Of a DNA stretch of 64,000 nucleotides, positions 8,986 to 18,067 are shown in pieces. Position numbers and translations under genes: made by a program. Each line of letters begins with the position of its first letter. Positions within the stretch are counted from its first letter, which is position 1. The notes below the pieces were generated by a model, which did no database searches, was not told the origin of the DNA, and was given only the letters and a program-made list of their open reading frames with translations. This DNA is from Anaerolineales bacterium (GTDB lineage Bacteria; Chloroflexota; Anaerolineae; Anaerolineales; Villigracilaceae), in contig JAUXUL010000050.1 in the NCBI GenBank assembly GCA_030680795.1, positions 29,082 to 93,081 of the forward strand. Direction: 5' to 3'.

Positions 8986-9186
8986 ATGACCCCACATCCG
9001 AAGCGCAAACATTCCAAGGGACGCCGTGATCGCCGCCGTGCACACGATGCCTTGAGCGCGGTAAACACAGTCGCCTGCTCCAATTGCGGAGTCAAGCGCC
9101 TGCCTCACACGGTTTGCTCGAATTGCGGGTACTATAGAGGCCGCGAAGTTATTCAGGTCAAAAAAGAAAAGAAATCAGCAGAATAG
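8986..9186 (+). CDS. rpmF: 50S ribosomal protein L32
   Basis: A 66-residue basic protein of the large ribosomal subunit. The zinc-ribbon cysteines are all present (CSNC at about 28-31 and CSNC at about 44-47), so this is the Zn-binding C+ form. The N-terminus PKRKHSKGRRDRRRAHD is typical. AAAGGAGAAAG precedes the ATG. It is followed by fabD, a common rpmF-fatty-acid-synthesis linkage. Confidence 0.97.
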   Translation: MTPHPKRKHSKGRRDRRRAHDALSAVNTVACSNCGVKRLPHTVCSNCGYYRGREVIQVKKEKKSAE

Positions 9187-9296
9187 GGAGGAAGTTATTA
9201 CACTCCTGCAAAACGGGTCGTGACATTCACGGCCTGTTTGTGTTTTAATGCTTGGGTTGAGTAGCGAAACATATCGAGACCAAATTCGGAGGCTTC

Positions 9297-10238
9297 ATGA
9301 AACTTATTTTCCAAAACACCGCTTTTATTTTCCCAGGACAAGGCTCGCAAATTATTGGCATGGGCAAGGACCTTGCCGTGCAATACCCCGCCGCAAAACA
9401 GACCTTTGAAGAGGCTGATTCCATTCTCGGCTATTCACTATCAAAAACCATGTGGGCTGGACCCACTGCCGACTTAAACGACACAGTCAATACCCAACCC
9501 GCGCTCTACGTCCATTCACTCGCGGTTTTTCGTGCTTTTTCGCTTCTTTATCCGCGCCCTCAGCCTGCTTCACTGGCCGGACATTCGCTTGGCGAGTTAT
9601 CTGCTCTGACCGCCTCTGGAGCATTAGCCTTCGAGGACGGACTTCGTCTCGTTCGCAGGCGTGGCGAGTTGATGAAGCGCGCCGGCGAATTGGCGCCCGG
9701 GGGTATGGCCGCCATCCTCGGATTGGATATTCCCACGCTGGATATGGTCTGCGCCGAAGCGAGCGCTCCTGATGAATTTGTGCAGGTTGCCAATGATAAT
9801 TGTCCAGGACAGGTTGTGATCTCAGGAGCAAAAACTGCTGTGGATCGTGCGATGGAAGGCGCAAAAGCTGCCGGCGCAAAACGCGCTTTGCCTTTGGCTG
9901 TTTCGATTGCCGCGCATTCACCGTTGATGGCCCCGATACAGGAAGAATGGAATGATGCAGTCAACAGCACTAATTTTTCAGCATTACAGATACCAGTGAT
10001 TGGCAATGTCCATGCAGCGCTATTGACTGATGAGGCCTCCGCCCGCGCTGACATCATGGCTCAAATGCAATCGCGCGTTCGCTGGACAGAATCTGTGAAT
10101 TTTATGATCTCGAAGGAGATAAACACTTTTGTAGAAGTAGGAACTGGTACAGTGCTTAGCGGCCTGATCAAACGAATTGCAGATGGAATGACTATTTTGC
10201 CATTAGGCAATCCACAGGATTTTGCAGATCTGGAATAA
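9297..10238 (+). CDS. fabD: Malonyl-CoA:ACP transacylase
   Basis: A 313-residue cytosolic enzyme that moves malonyl from CoA to acyl carrier protein to feed fatty-acid elongation. FPGQGSQ lies near residue 13, the nucleophile serine is in GHSLGE near residue 100, and the catalytic His is in AAHSPLM near 205. GGAGG sits six bases before the ATG. It is 110 bases after rpmF on the same strand and ends at a strong terminator. No other fab genes are present here. Confidence 0.97.
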   Translation: MKLIFQNTAFIFPGQGSQIIGMGKDLAVQYPAAKQTFEEADSILGYSLSKTMWAGPTADLNDTVNTQPALYVHSLAVFRAFSLLYPRPQPASLAGHSLGELSALTASGALAFEDGLRLVRRRGELMKRAGELAPGGMAAILGLDIPTLDMVCAEASAPDEFVQVANDNCPGQVVISGAKTAVDRAMEGAKAAGAKRALPLAVSIAAHSPLMAPIQEEWNDAVNSTNFSALQIPVIGNVHAALLTDEASARADIMAQMQSRVRWTESVNFMISKEINTFVEVGTGTVLSGLIKRIADGMTILPLGNPQDFADLE

Positions 10239-10265
10239 TTCCGGCAAAAGCTTAAAAGAAAAAAC

Positions 10266-10296
10266 AACCTCCGAAAAAACTCGGAGGTTTTCTTTA
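10266..10296. terminator. Bidirectional terminator between fabD and SET gene
   Basis: A 9-bp perfect stem AACCTCCGA/TCGGAGGTT (10266-10289) with a six-base A-rich loop. It is followed by TTTCTTT on plus and preceded by an A-rich run, so it can serve both convergent genes. Confidence 0.85.
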
Positions 10297-10300
10297 TATC

Positions 10301-10891
10301 TTATTCATACACAGGAGCTGCAATTGGCGTTGCAATCCCCGCTGTTCTTTCCATGCGTATACTGCGGGCAAAAGCGCGTTTCTCTGCGCGTTGCGCATCG
10401 ATCCTGCGCTGGACATGCGGCGCAAAAAAACCCGCATAGCTTTTCTGAAGTTCAGGCTTTTGCCAGTCATTGCCGCCGACTAACCCGCGGCAATTTGCGC
10501 TCCCACACTCACAATCAAATTCATCGTAGGGCATGGTGTCGCTCATGGCATAATCGAAACAAACCTCTTCGCCAATATTGATATCTCGCATTGCTACGAG
10601 TCCGATCTGACCCGAAAGACCTGCATTCGGATTACAGGAATGATTGACATAATCTCCTTCACCAATGGGGCGCGGCACCAGGAAATGACGATCTTCTACC
10701 TGGATGCACAAACTGCGCTCACGGTCTGGAAGGTGAATGAAGGCGTCCCATTCATAGACGACGCCCCCGAAAACGGCAACGAGCTCTCCCTTATTAATAG
10801 GATGCATTGCGTAAATGCCGTTTCCACTGCCTGTGGTTTTCGGGCGGACTTCCACCTTAGAAGACAGATTGGAACTTGGTTGCTTGGACAT
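10301..10891 (-). CDS. SET-domain protein (putative lysine methyltransferase)
   Basis: A 196-residue protein with a complete SET core: GNGIYAMHPINKGE near residue 23, the cofactor-pocket motif NHSCNPN at 83-89, the pseudoknot segment GEEVCFDYAM near 125, and a post-SET cysteine cluster CECGSANCRG. Known SET enzymes transfer methyl from SAM to protein lysines. AAAGGAAG precedes the ATG. It is a single convergent gene opposite fabD. A second, divergent SET protein lies at 22.6-23.1 kb. Confidence 0.88.
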   Translation of the reverse strand: MSKQPSSNLSSKVEVRPKTTGSGNGIYAMHPINKGELVAVFGGVVYEWDAFIHLPDRERSLCIQVEDRHFLVPRPIGEGDYVNHSCNPNAGLSGQIGLVAMRDINIGEEVCFDYAMSDTMPYDEFDCECGSANCRGLVGGNDWQKPELQKSYAGFFAPHVQRRIDAQRAEKRAFARSIRMERTAGIATPIAAPVYE

Positions 10892-11202
10892 TCATAAAAC
10901 TTCCTTTCGATATGTGAATAAAAGATGAACAGCGTCCTCCCCGCTGATCGAGCCGGGAAAAACGCCATTGATTTTTTAATAATACATTAAATATTCAGCA
11001 TGTAAAGGTTTTTAATGGCGTAAATTGTTTTGTGATTATTAAGGATTAGTCATTGAAATACCCCTTGCAGGTCAAAAAAACTTTTTCAAAGCCGATCAAA
11101 CTGCAAAAACGTTAACGTCATTTTATGAGACGGGAAAACTCAGTACGCTTCAAGTCCGCCGAGACCTGCTCCAAACCTTTTGGCATGGTCATTGGCTTGA
11201 AG
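10892..11202. other. Intergenic stretch upstream of SET gene
   Basis: AT-rich, about 310 bases. It should contain the SET-gene promoter, but no clear -10/-35 pair or operator stands out, and no ORF here looks real. Confidence 0.4.
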
Positions 11203-13182
11203 TTATTCTGTCCACTGAGGGTCCCAGTCTGGTTCGGGATGGTTGGTGAGTTGTATTTGATTTGTTCCATCCGCGCGCATGATGTAAAGATCTGCCTGGT
11301 CATCATTACGCAGGGAGTTGAATACGATATAAAGACCGTCCGGTGAGTAAGATGCGCCGGCGTTATTGCCGCCATCGGTGAGTCGGGCGTAATTCCCCGT
11401 CCCTGCCTCAAGTTTGAAAATATCCTTATCTCCAAATGGGCCTGCATAAATGAGAAGGTATTTGCTGTCTGGCGACCAATCAATGCTGCCGCCGATGCCT
11501 CTCAATCCCTGCGAAAGGCGCAGATGGTTTTTGCCATCTGTATCCATGATGAAAATTTCATACTCCTGCGGAACCCCAACGGACATGGCGTAGGCGATCT
11601 TTTCTCCGTCGGGTGACCAGGAAGTTGCGACAACGGTGTTTGGGCCCGCATATACGAGGTGCGGATTCAACCCATCTGCATTTACCATCCAGATCGATGT
11701 GGGTCCATCGGATGCGCGATTTGCAAAAACGATCCTGCGTCCATCTGGGGAATAGTCAGGAGAAACCACGTTGCCTATATTTTTCGTGATTTGAAATAAT
11801 TGTTTTTCACTGAAAAATAAAAGATAAAGGTCAAACGAGCCATTGCGGTTGGATGAAAATAACAAAGACCCGCCATCCGGTGTGAAGACGGGGTAGTAAT
11901 TGCTGGCTTGCATGTCGGTCAGTTGCGAGAGGCCGCTGCCGTCGCGGTTGATCATACAGAGTTGGTTGAAATCCCCGCGGGTGCAGGTGAAGGCGATCCG
12001 TCCGCCGTGCGGGTCTGTGGATTTGGGTAGGGGAGTGAATGTGGGTGGCGGGGTGTAGTCTGATGCGAAGGGTGTGAATTGCTGAGGGGTGGCGATGGAG
12101 ATTTCAGCAGGGCGCACAAACCAGAAGAATGAAAAAAGGACTGCGGACAAAATGAATAGAAGTATCGGGGCAATGCCAATGCGCGTCCTTTTCTTTTTTG
12201 AGACTGTCAGCGAGGCCAGGCGGTCCTCCAAAGGCGGGGTGTCTGCGCTGAGGAGCTTGAGTTTGGGGGGCGGCAGGAACTGCCACTTCCCAAGAATCGA
12301 TGAGGTGATAGGAGCAGTTGTCGGCGTGGCCTGAAGCGGAATTTCGTCCACAGCAACATGCGCGGCCAGGGCAAGCGCTGAAAGCAACTCGGTGGTTGTC
12401 TTGAGGCGGTCGCCTGGATTTTTGCGAAGCGCCCACAGGATCATACGCGAGAAATGATCTGGGATTTCTTGATTGAGCGAGATGGGCGTGGGGGGTGACC
12501 CATCAAGATGTATTTTACGAATGGCATCGTTGGATTTGGGTGCGCGTTTTCCATTGATCCATGTGCCTGTGATCAGTTCGTAAAGGATGACGGCCAGCGC
12601 GTATGTATCCGCAGCGGTATCAAGCGGCTGGCTTTTGAGCTGCTCAGGGGAAGTGTATGTTTGTGGATAGTTACTGAGTTTACTTGCAGCTTTCGCGCCA
12701 AGGGGATGCGCATCCGCAATACCGCCAACTATAATTTCGCCGCGCTGGTTGACACGAATTAGTTCAGGTGCAAGATTGAGGTGTAAATAATATTGTTTGT
12801 GAAGCGCATCCAGCGCATGGCAAATGGCTTTTGCGTAGGTAAGCGCTTCGCCGACACTGACGGGCCCTTTTTCAAGCACATTGTTCAGAGATGGACCGTC
12901 AACCCATTCTTCAAGTAGAAAGGCGAGCGTGGGCGTCTGATATACACCCAGGTATTTAGTGAGATTTGGATGAGAAAAGCCTTGAAGTTTGACCGCCTCC
13001 GCTTCAAGATCCTTGATGACTTCTGCGTTATCAGAAATTGTCTTTGCGAGCAGTGTCAGCGCCAGCGATCTGCCGCTGCGTTCATCTGTAGCGTGATAGA
13101 GTTCGCCCAGCGAGGTGAGCGTAATATATTCTTCAACGCGGTATTGGTTGAGGAGAGTTTTGCCTGTAATGGGTGAAGGCAT
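11203..13182 (-). CDS. Membrane pseudokinase with C-terminal WD40/TolB-like beta-propeller
   Basis: A 659-residue protein in three parts: a cytoplasmic Ser/Thr-kinase fold (residues about 10-275), one membrane helix (about 335-356), and an external propeller (about 395-659) with at least five PD40-type blades (SPDGRRIVF, SPDGEKIAY, SPDSKYLLI, SPDGLYIVF). The kinase part keeps the overall pattern, including SPEQ and DTYALAVILYELITG, but every catalytic landmark is changed. The glycine loop is lost, the beta-3 lysine position reads Thr (ALTLL), HRDxKxxN reads HLNLAPEL (134-141), and DFG reads VGG. It is therefore probably a non-catalytic binding or scaffold module. It is a single gene, convergent to nothing nearby. 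Confidence 0.85.
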   Translation of the reverse strand: MPSPITGKTLLNQYRVEEYITLTSLGELYHATDERSGRSLALTLLAKTISDNAEVIKDLEAEAVKLQGFSHPNLTKYLGVYQTPTLAFLLEEWVDGPSLNNVLEKGPVSVGEALTYAKAICHALDALHKQYYLHLNLAPELIRVNQRGEIIVGGIADAHPLGAKAASKLSNYPQTYTSPEQLKSQPLDTAADTYALAVILYELITGTWINGKRAPKSNDAIRKIHLDGSPPTPISLNQEIPDHFSRMILWALRKNPGDRLKTTTELLSALALAAHVAVDEIPLQATPTTAPITSSILGKWQFLPPPKLKLLSADTPPLEDRLASLTVSKKKRTRIGIAPILLFILSAVLFSFFWFVRPAEISIATPQQFTPFASDYTPPPTFTPLPKSTDPHGGRIAFTCTRGDFNQLCMINRDGSGLSQLTDMQASNYYPVFTPDGGSLLFSSNRNGSFDLYLLFFSEKQLFQITKNIGNVVSPDYSPDGRRIVFANRASDGPTSIWMVNADGLNPHLVYAGPNTVVATSWSPDGEKIAYAMSVGVPQEYEIFIMDTDGKNHLRLSQGLRGIGGSIDWSPDSKYLLIYAGPFGDKDIFKLEAGTGNYARLTDGGNNAGASYSPDGLYIVFNSLRNDDQADLYIMRADGTNQIQLTNHPEPDWDPQWTE

Positions 13183-13290
13183 TTGCGAGTTAAACTTAAA
13201 TAATTATCAGAATCGCAAAAACACCGATGATAGGCAGTAGACCTTTTCGGTGTGCAGGGAAATCGGACAGGGCATCCAATAATTTTGAGG

Positions 13291-14667
13291 TCATACTTCT
13301 TCCATGCCTCTTTCATCAAGATCTGTTAGCGTATTTTCAGCTTGCTTTGGCTTTGCCTGCCAGGGAGAGAATTGTGCCAAAAGTCTGCCGGGGATGCGCC
13401 CTTGCAGGACCATGCCGCCGCGCTCATGTTCAACGCGCTCCACCAAGCCAAGTTCATGGAAGAGGGAGATCAATGCGCCTTCCTTGTAGGGCAGCCTGAC
13501 ATGCACGGGGGTGTATGCTTCAAACAATTCTTCATGGATTAGATAAAGCAAGCCTGGTATGCCTGTGCCAGTTAATGCGGAAATGGCGACGGACTTGGGA
13601 AAGTTTTCTAAAACTTCACGCGCGTTTTCTGGATGATTTAAGAGGTCTGCTTTGTTCAAGGCAGTCACCATGGGGATATGGTCTGCGTCTATTTCCGCCA
13701 GCGTTTCCTGCACCGCCTGGAATTGACCGAGCGCGTTGGGATGTGAAATATCCACGATATGCAGCAGCAGGTCGGCTTCTGCAATTTCCTCGAGCGTGGC
13801 GTGAAATGCGGCCACCAGTGAAGTGGGTAACTTTTGAATGAAACCCACCGTATCTGTGACCAGGGCCAAGTCATCGCCGGGCAATTGCACGCGTCGGGTG
13901 GTGGGGTCTAGTGTCGCAAATAATTGATTAGCGACATAAACATCAGACTTTGCAAGCCGATTGAGCAAGGTGGATTTACCGGCATTGGTATAACCAACCA
14001 GTGCAACCGTGGGGATGCGCGAGCGTTTGCGCTGGGCGCGGTATCTCATGCGGTGGGCTTCCACTTTTTCCAGTTCGCGTTTGATGTGGGTAATGCGATT
14101 ACGGATTCCGCGCCGATCCACCTCAAGTTGTGTTTCGCCGGGTCCGCGCAGGCCGACTCCGCCTGTGGAGCCGGCGCGTCCACCCCCGCCGCCAGCTTGT
14201 CTCTCAAGGTGAGTCCAGGCGCGGGTCAGGCGTGGGAGGTTGTATTCGTATTGAGCGAGTTCTACTTGCAGCATACCTTCACTGGTGTGGGCATGCTGCG
14301 CGAATATATCGAGGATGAGCGCAGTGCGGTCAATCACGCGGATGGTCAGCCCAAGCGCTTTTTCCAATTCGCGTTGATGGCGCGGCGAAAGTTCATCGTC
14401 AAAGATGACTACATCAGCCAGGGTCTCCTCGGCCAGCGCTTTTAATTCGGTGACTTTGCCCGGACCAATGTAGGTCTCAACATGCGGACGCTGTAATTTT
14501 TGAGTTAGTTCACCGACGACATCCACGCCGGCGGTATCTGCCAGCAGAGCAAGTTCTGCGAGTGAATCTTCAAGGGTGAGAAGTTGTTGTTTGCCGTAGA
14601 ATTCAACACCGACGAGAAAAGCACGTTCACGCGGCGGGGTTGTTGGTTGAGGGATTTTCTTTGTCAC
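13291..14667 (-). CDS. hflX: Ribosome-associated GTPase HflX
   Basis: A 458-residue GTPase that binds the 50S subunit and splits or rescues stalled ribosomes. The N-terminal HflX domain is followed by the glycine-rich linker (AGGGGGRAGSTGGVGLRGPGE, in parts), GPGETQLEVDRR, then the G domain with GYTNAGKST (G1), DTVGFI (G3) and NKADL (G4). The frame stays open to 15084, but residues before VTKKIPQP come from a dispersed repeat (14890-15052) and low-complexity sequence. The GTG at 14667, with GGAAG ten bases upstream, gives a normal family length. Confidence 0.93.
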   Translation of the reverse strand: MTKKIPQPTTPPRERAFLVGVEFYGKQQLLTLEDSLAELALLADTAGVDVVGELTQKLQRPHVETYIGPGKVTELKALAEETLADVVIFDDELSPRHQRELEKALGLTIRVIDRTALILDIFAQHAHTSEGMLQVELAQYEYNLPRLTRAWTHLERQAGGGGGRAGSTGGVGLRGPGETQLEVDRRGIRNRITHIKRELEKVEAHRMRYRAQRKRSRIPTVALVGYTNAGKSTLLNRLAKSDVYVANQLFATLDPTTRRVQLPGDDLALVTDTVGFIQKLPTSLVAAFHATLEEIAEADLLLHIVDISHPNALGQFQAVQETLAEIDADHIPMVTALNKADLLNHPENAREVLENFPKSVAISALTGTGIPGLLYLIHEELFEAYTPVHVRLPYKEGALISLFHELGLVERVEHERGGMVLQGRIPGRLLAQFSPWQAKPKQAENTLTDLDERGMEEV

Positions 14668-14889
14668 TGATTTTTTCTTCCGATTGCGGTGGTTGTTGAA
14701 ATTGTCACAAAAATTTGAGCATAGCTGGGTTTGCGGCTCTTTGCGCGTAGGCAACAGAGTGTGAAATTTTGAAATGCGCGTGACACAGGTTTCCATTACT
14801 ACATAGCGCGCGAATTTTTTAGAGAAACTCTTGTACTTTGATTTGCTTAAGTTTACGCCTTGTTTAGATTTGTGACCATGTTTTTGTAG

Positions 14890-15052
14890 GACGTCACTGC
14901 GAGGTGGTGGTTTCGACACCAGCACTTGCGCCGCACTGCGTTCGTTGCACACTTGCCTTCGCGGACAGTGCCAGGGGTGCAGGTGAGTAGTCTCCCCGTA
15001 ATAAGGGGATTGCTTCGTCGGGAAGAGCAAGAGCCCTCCTCGCAACGACATT
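14890..15052. repeat. Dispersed repeat with inverted ends (family A)
   Basis: Starts CGTCACTGCGAGG and ends CCTCGCAACGACATT, so the ends are inverted. The middle has GGGGATTGCTTCGTCGGGAAGA. Sister copies are at 15972, 39502, 45060 and 56888. It separates hflX from the M28 gene and creates a false N-terminal extension of hflX. Confidence 0.75.
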
Positions 15053-15953
15053 ATTGCACAGATTGTTCCACAATCCAATTCCATAATGTATCGCCGACGA
15101 CTCCCAGGCTCTCGGCGGAGACTTTATCGGGGGTGTCTTGTGTGGTGTGCCAGAATTTGTAGTCGAAATCAATAATGTCCACTGCGGGGAGTCCTGCTTC
15201 GAGGAATGGAATATGGTCATCCAACATGCTGTATTTTTCTTCATTGATGAATTGTTCGCCATAGCCAAGTTTTTCAGCAGTGGACCAAATCTGTGCGCGG
15301 ATGGCGGCGTCCGAATTCTTTTCAAGGTAGATATTCAAGTCTGAGTCGCCGATCATGTCTACGACGACAACTGCTCGCGGTTTGACGGAGATTTCCTCGG
15401 CAAAGGCGCGTGAACCTAGGATCCAATCCCAGCCTGGGATGCGGCCGTTGTCTTCGGTGTCGAAGAAGACCAGCCAAACGGGGAGCGTGTCAGCGGGCAA
15501 TGTGCGCGCCAGCTCAAGCAAAACGGCGACACCCGATGCGCCGTCATTTGCCCCGGGGACGGGATCGCTGCGTTTGGTTAGGTCGGGGTCGTTGTCCGCA
15601 TAAAAGCGCGTGTCGTAATGTGCGCCGAGGATGATCTGCGGTGCGTCGTCATTTCTTTTTGCGATGATATTGTAAATGGGATGCCCCATGCGTTCTGTCT
15701 GCTGGACTTCGACCACCCAGCCAGCGGATTCCAACTCTGCGCGCATCCATTTGCGGATTTGGGCATGTCCCTGCGACCCTGGCGTGCGCGCCCCGAAAGC
15801 GACTTGCGTTTGCACGTCCGCATAGGCGCGGGAACTGTCGAAGGAAGCCGAATTAGTTTCAAAATAGAGAAAGGAAGCGAGGTACCATCCAATGACGAGA
15901 GTCAGTAAGATGGCGATGAATGTCAAATAGATAAAAGCTGCACGTTTGGTCAT
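15051..15953 (-). CDS. M28-family zinc aminopeptidase, membrane-anchored
   Basis: A 300-residue peptidase. One N-terminal membrane helix (residues about 5-25) anchors an external catalytic domain. Co-catalytic zinc ligands follow the M28 order: LGAHYDTR (His and following Asp region), GANDGASG (bridging Asp), DTEDNG (catalytic Glu-Asp region), and VVVDMIGD and DDHIPF later. The open frame continues to 16076, but those residues (SLRGGALPSKQSP) translate a family A repeat, so ATG at 15953 is chosen. Substrate is not predictable. Confidence 0.88.
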   Translation of the reverse strand: MTKRAAFIYLTFIAILLTLVIGWYLASFLYFETNSASFDSSRAYADVQTQVAFGARTPGSQGHAQIRKWMRAELESAGWVVEVQQTERMGHPIYNIIAKRNDDAPQIILGAHYDTRFYADNDPDLTKRSDPVPGANDGASGVAVLLELARTLPADTLPVWLVFFDTEDNGRIPGWDWILGSRAFAEEISVKPRAVVVVDMIGDSDLNIYLEKNSDAAIRAQIWSTAEKLGYGEQFINEEKYSMLDDHIPFLEAGLPAVDIIDFDYKFWHTTQDTPDKVSAESLGVVGDTLWNWIVEQSVQ

Positions 15954-15971
15954 GTTTTTGTTCCTGTAAAC

Positions 15972-16077
15972 ATGTCGCTGCGAGGGCATACTTGTTCCGT
16001 ATGTTTTCGCGGCCCGAAGCAGTCTCCACTTTGCAGGAGATTGCTTCGACGGAAGTGCACCGCCTCGCAACGACATG
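15972..16077. repeat. Dispersed repeat with inverted ends (family A)
   Basis: TGTCGCTGCGAGG ... GGAGATTGCTTCGACGGAAG ... CCTCGCAACGACAT. It is the same family as 14890-15052 and lies between the M28 and trmFO genes. Confidence 0.75.
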
Positions 16078-16091
16078 ATGAAAGTATTGCC

Positions 16092-17471
16092 TTACTCAAC
16101 CACCGAGGTAATATATTCCTTCAACACATTCGCGGCGCGATCCGCATACAATTGACCGCGTTCGCGTTTGCCAATTTTTTTCTCGAGCTCAAGCTGGGGC
16201 AGAATTCCGAAGTTGGCTTTCATGGGTTGAAAATCTTTCAGGCTGGCATTTGTGATGTAATGACAAAGCGCGCCGAGCATGGTTTCGTTGGGGAGCGACA
16301 TGGGTGTTTTGTGTTGAAGCACGCGCGCGGCGTTGATGCCCGCCAGCAGACCCGTGGCGATGTTGCCCATGTAGCCCTCGACGCCCGTGATCTGACCCGC
16401 GAAGAAAAGATTATCGCGGGTGATGTGCTGCAGGGTGGGACGCAAAAGTTTCGGCGAAGCAATAAAGGTGTTGCGGTGCATTTGACCGAAGCGCTCGAAT
16501 TCGGCATTCTCCAGCCCTGGGATCATGCGCAGGACACGTTTTTGTTCGGGGAATTTTAGATTGGTTTGAAAACCCACGAGGTTATAAAGACTGCCTGCAA
16601 GATTATCCTGACGAAGCTGAACAACTGCATAAGGTCTTTTATCGGTATGGGGATCTCGCAGGCCGACGGGGCGCATGGGGCCGAAGGCAAGTGAATCCAC
16701 CCCGCGTTCGGCGATGATCTCAATTGGCAAACAACCTTCAAAGAATTGACCCGCCTTCACGCCCGTGCCGCTTGTCAGCGTGGCAACTTCAAATGAACGC
16801 AGTTCAATCCGCTCGGCGCTTTGCAGTGCATGGACGAATGTGTAATATTCATCCTTCGTGAATGGACAGTTGATATAATCGCCTTCATCTGAATCGCCTT
16901 TGCCATAACGCGAGGCGCGGAAGGCGACTTCCATATTAATGGATTCAGCGTGGACAATCGGCGCAATGGCGTCGAAGAAGAAAAGCTGCTCTTCGCCGCT
17001 CAATTTGGCAATGGACTGTGAAAGGCTTTCGGAGGTAAGCGGTCCGCTGGCGACAATGACGGGCGTGTGCGGAATCTCTTTCATCTCTGCGCGGACGATC
17101 TCAATGTTTGGGTGGCTTTCTATTTTTTGTGTCACCATGCGCGCGAAGGCTTCACGGTCCACTGCCAGCGCCGCTCCCGCGGGGAGGGCGCTGGCTTCGG
17201 CACATTTGAGCAGCATCGAATTCAATTGCCTGAGTTCGTTTTTCAGTACGCCAGAGGCGCGGTCAGATAAATTTGAGCCAAGCGAGTTCGAGCAGACCAA
17301 TTCAGCCAGGTCGCCAGTGAGATGCGCACCCGTTGTGTGGGATGGGCGCATTTCATTCAGCTGTACTTTGAATCCGCTTTGGGCAACCTGCCAGGCGGCT
17401 TCACTGCCAGCCAGTCCGCCGCCGATGATGGTGATCTCGATAGGAGCATTCGAGACAGGTGTGTCAGTCAT
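16092..17471 (-). CDS. trmFO: Methylenetetrahydrofolate-tRNA-(uracil-5-)-methyltransferase TrmFO
   Basis: A 459-residue cytosolic flavoprotein that makes m5U54 in the tRNA T-loop using methylene-THF. It has the FAD-binding [18 protein letters not shown] near residue 13, a conserved [23 protein letters not shown] block (given in parts), CPFTKDEY near 203, [11 protein letters not shown] near 355 and the C-terminal [17 protein letters not shown]. Length matches the family. It is divergent from the HsdS-tail array, and the 47-base gap holds both promoters. Confidence 0.96.
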   Translation of the reverse strand: MTDTPVSNAPIEITIIGGGLAGSEAAWQVAQSGFKVQLNEMRPSHTTGAHLTGDLAELVCSNSLGSNLSDRASGVLKNELRQLNSMLLKCAEASALPAGAALAVDREAFARMVTQKIESHPNIEIVRAEMKEIPHTPVIVASGPLTSESLSQSIAKLSGEEQLFFFDAIAPIVHAESINMEVAFRASRYGKGDSDEGDYINCPFTKDEYYTFVHALQSAERIELRSFEVATLTSGTGVKAGQFFEGCLPIEIIAERGVDSLAFGPMRPVGLRDPHTDKRPYAVVQLRQDNLAGSLYNLVGFQTNLKFPEQKRVLRMIPGLENAEFERFGQMHRNTFIASPKLLRPTLQHITRDNLFFAGQITGVEGYMGNIATGLLAGINAARVLQHKTPMSLPNETMLGALCHYITNASLKDFQPMKANFGILPQLELEKKIGKRERGQLYADRAANVLKEYITSVVE

Positions 17472-17498
17472 TTAGGTATTTTACCATTTGGGGTAATG

Positions 17499-17504
17499 TA
17501 TAAT
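17499..17504 (+). promoter_or_regulatory. -10 box ahead of the HsdS-tail array
   Basis: TATAAT 20 bases before the first tail ORF, within TACCATTTGGGGTAATG, whose ends are a short inverted repeat. The -35 is unclear. Confidence 0.45.
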
Positions 17505-17518
17505 TTGATTGAATTACT

Positions 17519-17596
17519 ATGCAGACCGAAATGCAAGAGGAATTAGGCGCGGTGTTACCATCCGTGCTGGATAGGGCTTTCAAGGGAGAGTTGTAA
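17519..17596 (+). pseudogene. HsdS C-terminal tail, copy 1
   Basis: A 25-codon ORF (ATG to TAA) ending LGAVLPSVLDRAFKGEL, the standard C-terminus of type I restriction specificity subunits. No HsdS body precedes it; it begins directly after the promoter region. Its stop lies one base before the ATG of the next gene, so if translated it could act as a coupling leader. Copies 2 and 3 follow at 17918 and 18681. Confidence 0.75.
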
Positions 17597-17597
17597 A

Positions 17598-17918
17598 ATG
17601 AAAATCGAAAATACATACCCCGACAAACCTAATAACATTGGCAAGCAAGGACAAGCTCGACATCCTGATGGAAGAGTTGAGCGATATACAATTGTAGGCG
17701 AGATTTGTATGCCACAAACAGGATCAAAAACCAAGTTAATTTACCTTCAGAAAATCCAGTTTGATGGCGACAAATCTGAACTTCGCCTTTGCTATTACAT
17801 CATCGGGAAATTGCCCAAAATGAAAGGGAAGTGGGTATTTGGTCAATACGCAACTTTTCTTCCAGCCAATGATTTTAAGGCGATAACTGACGAAGCAAGG
17901 AATAGAGGCTGGATATAG
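17598..17918 (+). CDS. Unknown protein between HsdS tails
   Basis: A 106-residue protein I do not recognise. It is hydrophilic with no membrane segment and has a central beta-rich pattern (RYTIVGEIC, KLIYLQKIQFDGD, ELRLCYYIIGK) and a Trp-containing end (GKWVFGQYATFLP, RNRGWI). It starts one base after the stop of tail copy 1, and its stop TAG shares a G with the GTG that opens tail copy 2. Translation is therefore probably coupled through the array. It may be a defence-island accessory protein. A toxin-antitoxin pairing with the downstream PIN gene is possible but unsupported. Confidence 0.7.
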   Translation: MKIENTYPDKPNNIGKQGQARHPDGRVERYTIVGEICMPQTGSKTKLIYLQKIQFDGDKSELRLCYYIIGKLPKMKGKWVFGQYATFLPANDFKAITDEARNRGWI

Positions 17919-18067
17919 TGAACGAACAGCGGCGCATCGTGGCGTATCTCGAAGGCGTCCAAGCGCGGCTGGCCTCGCTACGGGAGTTACAGTCCGCTGC
18001 GGGGAGGGAATTGTCCGCGTTGCTGCCGTCCGTGCTGGATAGGGCGTTCAAGGGAGAGTTGAAGTAA
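17918..18067 (+). pseudogene. HsdS C-terminal tail, copy 2
   Basis: Open frame from GTG (overlapping the previous stop, TAGTG) to TAA. It encodes NEQRRIVAYLEGVQARL then LRELQSAAGRELSALLPSVL and DRAFKGELK: the complete distal coiled coil and tail of an HsdS subunit, but no target-recognition domain. The stop overlaps the next ATG (TAATG). DNA identity with copies 1 and 3 is high over the last 60-80 bases. Confidence 0.8.

Noticed and set aside
13291..15084. HflX as a 597-residue protein
   Set aside because: The first 139 codons translate a dispersed repeat and low-complexity DNA; GTG at 14667 gives the normal family length.
15954..16076. N-terminal extension of the M28 peptidase (SLRGGALPSKQSP)
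   Set aside because: It is the translation of a family A repeat; the real membrane anchor starts at 15953.
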